Part shown: in pieces, positions 5,786 through 9,071 of the stretch
Position numbering within the stretch: position 1 is the stretch's first letter
Layout: each line of letters starts with the position of its first letter
Assembly (NCBI GenBank): GCA_945906715.1
Contig: CAMDRK010000089.1
Span: forward strand, 1 to 9,071
DNA: 9,071 bases
From: Nitrospira lenta
GTDB lineage: Bacteria > Nitrospirota > Nitrospiria > Nitrospirales > Nitrospiraceae
Direction of reading: 5' to 3'
The notes under the pieces: generated by a model
The model's database searches: none
What the model was told of the DNA's origin: nothing
Seen by the model: only the letters and a program-made list of their open reading frames with translations
Program-made: the position numbers and the translations under genes

Positions 5786-8203
5786 ATGCGTCCTATTATG
5801 TGGCGTCATTTCATTGTTTTCTTGCTGTATCTTTGTCTCTGTCTGACGGTTCTTCATCAGAATCGTGCCATTGCAGGCGAGCCAAATTTCATTGAGGGAC
5901 TGGTCCAGAACCAGGATCTTCGTCGGGTGGGACAGGTGGTCGTCGAGGTAAAGAATCAAGAGGGGACGTTAGTGACGACCGGCGTGTCGAACGATGCCGG
6001 CGAATTCAGCATTCCCGTCCCTGCCGATGGAACCTATTCCGTCAGTGCCGTGCAGGATATCTTTCGAAGCGAATATATCGTGCTGAAGATCGGGAGCGAG
6101 GCCCCCGACCCCATCATCTTAACCCTGTCCAAGAGCAAAGTGATCGCGCTTGAAGTACGGTCGTCTCTCGCACCGATTCAGTACAAGGCGTCGAGCGAGA
6201 TCTACCCAGTGAGTCGAAAGGATATCGAAGAATTGCCGCGCGGCAACAATGTCGAGTTACAGGACGTGTTACTGACGATCCCGAGCGCCGTCTATGGTTC
6301 GCTTAAGCAGGTCCATCTGCGGCAGGATCATGCCAATCTCCAGTTGCGTATCGATGGCGTGCCGATTCCAGATACCGTGTCCTCCACCTTCTCCGATGTG
6401 ATCTCGCCGCGGGCATGGGAACGGGCGGATATTATTCTTGGTGGTATGGAAGCGCAGTATGGAAATAAGACGGCTGCGGTGTTGGATATCACGACCAAGA
6501 GCGGTACGAAGCCAGGGTTTGGATCTGTCCAAATGTTCGGCGGCTCGAACCGGACAATCAATCCTTCGCTCGAATATGGTGGCACGGTCGGCGAGAAATT
6601 CCGGTTCTACGTGCTGAACAGCCATACGGCAACGAATCGCGGCATCGAGCCGCCGACGCTAGGGCATTCGATTTTTCATGGGCAAAGCGAGAGGAATCAG
6701 ACGTTCATGCGGGGCGATTATCAGCTCGACAACTCGAACAGCTTCTCGTGGGTGTTTTTGAACTCTGTGGCGAAGTATCAGATTCCGACGTTGCCTGGTC
6801 GGACCCCGAATGCCACCATTACGGGCTTATTGCCTGGATTTTCCCCTGTACCGTCCGAGATGCTCGACGAGAACCAAAAGGAAAATAACCAATATGGGCA
6901 CATGGTCTGGCGGCACGATGTGAACAGCAATAATTTCTTCAGCCTCTCCGGATATTTCCGCCATACGCGCGCCACGTTTCGGACTGATCCATTGAATGTA
7001 CTTGCCTACACAGGAGATCCGGCTGAGCCATTTTCAGCCGGGAGCCAGGATCGGAGCGCCAACTCAAGTGGACTTCGATTCGATCACACCTATATTCCAT
7101 CCAAGGAACATGTGGTCAAAATTGGATTTCAGGTCGACCGGACACAGACAGTGAACAAGACGAGGTTGTTTGGGTTCAATCGGCTAGATCCGAACGATTC
7201 GGAATCTGATCCGACCGGTCCAGTGATTGGTATCAATGCGGACAATCGATTGATTGGTTGGCGACAGGAATTCTGGATTCAGGATCAGTGGAGCCCGAGC
7301 GATCACTGGACGCTGAATCTCGGCGTGCGGGCTGATGCAGTGCAGTACCAGCGCCATGAGGGACAGGTCAGCCCGCGGGTCGGGATCACCTACAAGGCCG
7401 ATCCGGCCAATGTCTTCCATGTCTACTATGGACGGCAGTTCACGCCGCCGAACCTCGAAGCCATTTCCTTTACGAAACTTCATACAGCCGGAACAACGGC
7501 AGCACCGGAGAATACAACGAATAATACGGTTCGGGCCGAGCGAGCGCACTACTTCGAGGTCGGCAGCTATCATGCCCTCTCACGCTGGGCGACCGTACAG
7601 CTGACCGGTTACTACAAGCTTGCGCACTTTCTTTCTGACGCAGGTCAGTTTGGCACCACGCCGCTCTTGAACTACTTTGCCTTCGAGCGGGGCTGGCAGC
7701 GCGGCATCGATGGCGCATTGAAGCTGCAGCTGATGGAAAATTTATCCGCGCGCGGTAATGTGGCCTGGGGGCAGTGCAAGGGCTACGGACTCCAATCCGG
7801 ACACGTTCTGTTGGAACAAAAGGAGATCAACGACATTAACTCTCAGGGCGGGGTGTTCTGCGATCATTCGCAAACACTCACGAGTTCCGGAGTGGTGGCC
7901 TATCGTTTCTTAGAGCGGACGACTCTCACGGGGCAGGTGCTGTTTGCGTCCGGCTTACGGACAGCAGAAGAGGGAGGCAAGACGAACTCTACCCACAGTC
8001 CGTCATACACGGTCTACAATATGTCCCTGACGCATGTCATCCCCTTGCCGTGGGACAACCAGAAACTTCTGTTGGGCTTTGACGTGGTGAACCTACTGGA
8101 CCAACAGTACCTCATTAACCGAGGCGAGGGGAGTATCGGTCTAGGTGTCTCGCACGCGGGAATGCCGAGGTCGTTCTTTTTCCGGGCCCAATGGTTCTTT
8201 TAA
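5786..8203 (+). CDS. TonB-dependent outer-membrane receptor with N-terminal carboxypeptidase-regulatory-like domain
   Basis: This is an outer-membrane gated channel for energised uptake. From ATG 5786 it is 805 aa. The signal peptide (1-30) ends RAIA-GE. An Ig-like CarboxypepD_reg-like domain (about 35-115) includes VSNDAGEFSIPVPADGTYSV. The plug (about 130-240) includes LRIDGVPIPD, GGMEAQYGNKTAAVLDITTKSG. The remainder is a 22-strand-type barrel with alternating aromatic strands, a DHSQTLT motif, NLLDQQYL near the end and a terminal aromatic strand finishing WFF. No canonical TonB box is obvious; the segment KVIALEVRS (118-126) before the plug is the best place for one. The substrate cannot be read: it is neither clearly a siderophore nor a vitamin B12 receptor. 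The His-rich protein upstream and TonB-C-like protein downstream point to metal uptake (inference). Confidence 0.93.
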   Translation: MRPIMWRHFIVFLLYLCLCLTVLHQNRAIAGEPNFIEGLVQNQDLRRVGQVVVEVKNQEGTLVTTGVSNDAGEFSIPVPADGTYSVSAVQDIFRSEYIVLKIGSEAPDPIILTLSKSKVIALEVRSSLAPIQYKASSEIYPVSRKDIEELPRGNNVELQDVLLTIPSAVYGSLKQVHLRQDHANLQLRIDGVPIPDTVSSTFSDVISPRAWERADIILGGMEAQYGNKTAAVLDITTKSGTKPGFGSVQMFGGSNRTINPSLEYGGTVGEKFRFYVLNSHTATNRGIEPPTLGHSIFHGQSERNQTFMRGDYQLDNSNSFSWVFLNSVAKYQIPTLPGRTPNATITGLLPGFSPVPSEMLDENQKENNQYGHMVWRHDVNSNNFFSLSGYFRHTRATFRTDPLNVLAYTGDPAEPFSAGSQDRSANSSGLRFDHTYIPSKEHVVKIGFQVDRTQTVNKTRLFGFNRLDPNDSESDPTGPVIGINADNRLIGWRQEFWIQDQWSPSDHWTLNLGVRADAVQYQRHEGQVSPRVGITYKADPANVFHVYYGRQFTPPNLEAISFTKLHTAGTTAAPENTTNNTVRAERAHYFEVGSYHALSRWATVQLTGYYKLAHFLSDAGQFGTTPLLNYFAFERGWQRGIDGALKLQLMENLSARGNVAWGQCKGYGLQSGHVLLEQKEINDINSQGGVFCDHSQTLTSSGVVAYRFLERTTLTGQVLFASGLRTAEEGGKTNSTHSPSYTVYNMSLTHVIPLPWDNQKLLLGFDVVNLLDQQYLINRGEGSIGLGVSHAGMPRSFFFRAQWFF

Positions 8204-8329
8204 TCAGATGCCGAACAAGGTCCCCAGCATCGTTCTCAGTCGCCCGTCTCCTTGCGACGTACCCCAAGGGTACGCCTCAGTCGCCGGGCTCCCTGCGGCC
8301 TTGCTGGATGACCTTGTTGGGCATCTGAT
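8203..8329. repeat. long palindromic intergenic element
   Basis: The terminal arms 8203-8222 and 8310-8329 are inverted repeats matching at 19/20 positions (ATCAGATGCC at the outer end). Inside, CCAGCA (8224-8229) is mirrored by TGCTGG (8303-8308). The tip CGTACCC-CAA-GGGTACG (8258-8274) is a perfect 7-bp hairpin. The interior also has a 24-base direct duplication (8235-8258 and 8276-8299, 4 mismatches). The element starts at the last base of the receptor's TAA stop and fills most of the gap to the TonB-C-like gene. It has no open frame or U-tract. It resembles REP/MITE-like palindromes scattered in Nitrospira genomes (recollection, not searched). It could act as a 3' stabiliser or attenuate transcription into the next gene. 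Confidence 0.85.
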
Positions 8330-8374
8330 GGTATAAGAGCCTAATCAGTCCTCAAAATATAGAGTCGCTCACAA

Positions 8375-8812
8375 ATGAATCATCATCGGCTTCTCGTACT
8401 ATTGATTGGGTCTTTTTTGTGTCTTATCCCGGTCGCTGCATTTGCGGTGGCTGGTGACGAGGCTACGCATGAGGACGACCACATGGAAGATGTGCTGGAG
8501 TTGCCAGAGGTCCATGTCCATGGCTTGCCGCTCAACAAGGATCAGCAGCGTGCACCGGTTCCCAAGGCCACACCCTGGCCGGCTATTCCGCCTGCTCTAG
8601 ACGGCAAAGAACTCGACGATTGGATGAAAGCCCGTATGTTGGTCTCCAAGGACGCGACGGTGACGGTGGTAGTGTTGGAGCCGGCCAAGCATCGGGAGCT
8701 CACCATCGCCGGCATGGCTGCATTGAATAAATGGACCTTTGAGCCCCAGTTGAAAGGCGACGAACCGATCGATGGGGAACTGACTGTGCGCATCCACTTC
8801 CGCACGCGGTAA
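8375..8812 (+). CDS. small exported protein with TonB C-terminal-like domain
   Basis: The product is 145 aa. The signal sequence (1-26) ends AFAVA-GD. An acidic/His-rich stretch (29-49; H32, H36, H47, H49) follows, then a short Pro-rich part (61-74; PVPKATPWPAIPP) and a domain at about 86-145. That domain carries the TonB_C signature: a beta strand ATVTVVVLEP, the helix AALNKWTFEP (115-124) and a final strand LTVRIHF. TonB transmits inner-membrane energy to outer-membrane receptors. Here the usual long Pro/Lys spacer is missing, and the N-terminus looks cleavable rather than a permanent anchor. It may therefore be a dedicated mini-TonB, an adaptor or a scaffold for the receptor upstream (inference). 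The receptor stop is 171 nt away, with a palindromic element between. No clear Shine-Dalgarno; the start is chosen for the signal peptide. Confidence 0.8.
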   Translation: MNHHRLLVLLIGSFLCLIPVAAFAVAGDEATHEDDHMEDVLELPEVHVHGLPLNKDQQRAPVPKATPWPAIPPALDGKELDDWMKARMLVSKDATVTVVVLEPAKHRELTIAGMAALNKWTFEPQLKGDEPIDGELTVRIHFRTR

Positions 8813-8819
8813 CAAAAAG

Positions 8820-8840
8820 AGCTGATAGCTGATAGCCGAT
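8820..8840. repeat. heptamer tandem array (AGCTGAT)
   Basis: Three 7-base units, AGCTGAT, AGCTGAT and AGCCGAT, begin 7 bases after the TonB-C-like stop. A 5-bp hairpin (8845-8849 with 8854-8858) follows. This is a third heptamer sequence family in the window. Confidence 0.75.
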
Positions 8841-8862
8841 TGAACGGATAAGAATCCGGACA

Positions 8863-8904
8863 ACCAGACAGACCAAATAAACCAGACAGACCAGATAGAC
8901 CAGA
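8863..8904 (+). repeat. nonamer direct array R4 abutting a start codon
   Basis: Head-to-tail 9-base units run ACCAGACAG, ACCAAATAA, ACCAGACAG, ACCAGATAG and a final partial ACCAGA directly before ATG 8905. It has only one orientation, unlike R1-R3, so it is not self-complementary. The register against the start codon is ATAGACCAG-N-ATG, identical to that of R3 before tatD. Confidence 0.9.
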
Positions 8905-9071
8905 ATGAGCTTGGACGAATCTCTCTTTCGCGCCATCAATGGGTTCGCTGGCCAGTTGGCCTGGTTAGACGAGTTGGCGCTCGGTCTCTCCAATTCAGGC
9001 CTGCTGTGGGCGCCAGGGATTCTGCTGACCAGCTATTGGCTATGGGTGTCATGGCGGGAGGCGTTGTTGGC
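8905..9071 (+). CDS. PAP2-family phosphatase, N-terminal part (cut by window end)
   Basis: The frame opens MSLDESLFRAINGFAGQLAW and runs 55 codons to the window edge without a stop. The segment FRAINGFAGQLAWLDELALGLSNSGLLW is the typical N-terminus of PAP2/undecaprenyl-diphosphatase-like membrane phosphatases, followed by the start of a hydrophobic segment (PGILLTSYWLWVSW). Such enzymes dephosphorylate lipid phosphates such as undecaprenyl pyrophosphate. The catalytic motifs lie beyond the window, so the family call rests on the N-terminus only. The ATG directly follows nonamer array R4 and has no Shine-Dalgarno. Confidence 0.7.
   Translation, partial: MSLDESLFRAINGFAGQLAWLDELALGLSNSGLLWAPGILLTSYWLWVSWREALL

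Noticed and set aside
8863..8904. Nonamer arrays as a CRISPR
   Set aside because: Units are 9 bases, contiguous and degenerate, without spacers, and no cas gene is present.

Overview
The window reads as ordinary chromosome from a Gram-negative, mid-GC bacterium. It has an outer membrane (a TonB-dependent receptor and a TonB-C-like protein) and type Iα DAHP synthase. Its gaps hold dense arrays of nonamer ('ACCAGATAG'-like) and heptamer repeats. From memory, such gaps and a long palindromic element like the one at 8203-8329 are typical of Nitrospira (Nitrospirota). That assignment is inference; no marker gene here proves it.

Layout. 1-142 holds repeats only. 143-2192 is a minus-strand pair, amiC-like amidase then truA (28 nt apart), for cell-wall hydrolysis and tRNA pseudouridylation. 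2193-2631 is a 439-nt gap with two heptamer arrays and one nonamer array; an open frame through it falsely lengthens the amidase by 147 codons. 2632-3165 (+) is a YacP/Rae1-like NYN ribonuclease, convergent with tatD (3193-3981, -). Upstream of tatD lies a nonamer inverted array, then aroG-type DAHP synthase (4098-5156, -). From 5329 all genes are on the plus strand: a small His-rich exported protein, a TonB-dependent receptor with an N-terminal carboxypeptidase-regulatory-like domain (5786-8203), a 127-nt palindromic element, a small exported protein with a TonB-C-like domain (8375-8812), a heptamer and a nonamer array, and the start of a PAP2-family phosphatase cut by the window edge.

The housekeeping genes appear functionally unrelated. 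The likely working unit is 5329-8812: a His-rich periplasmic protein, a receptor and a dedicated mini-TonB-like partner, which suggests uptake of a metal or metal complex (inference). The most unusual feature is the intergenic DNA: four nonamer arrays, three of them forming inverted, hairpin-capable structures, and several 7-nt-period arrays. Two nonamer arrays run to one base short of a start codon in the same register. Only one gene in the window has a strong Shine-Dalgarno sequence.
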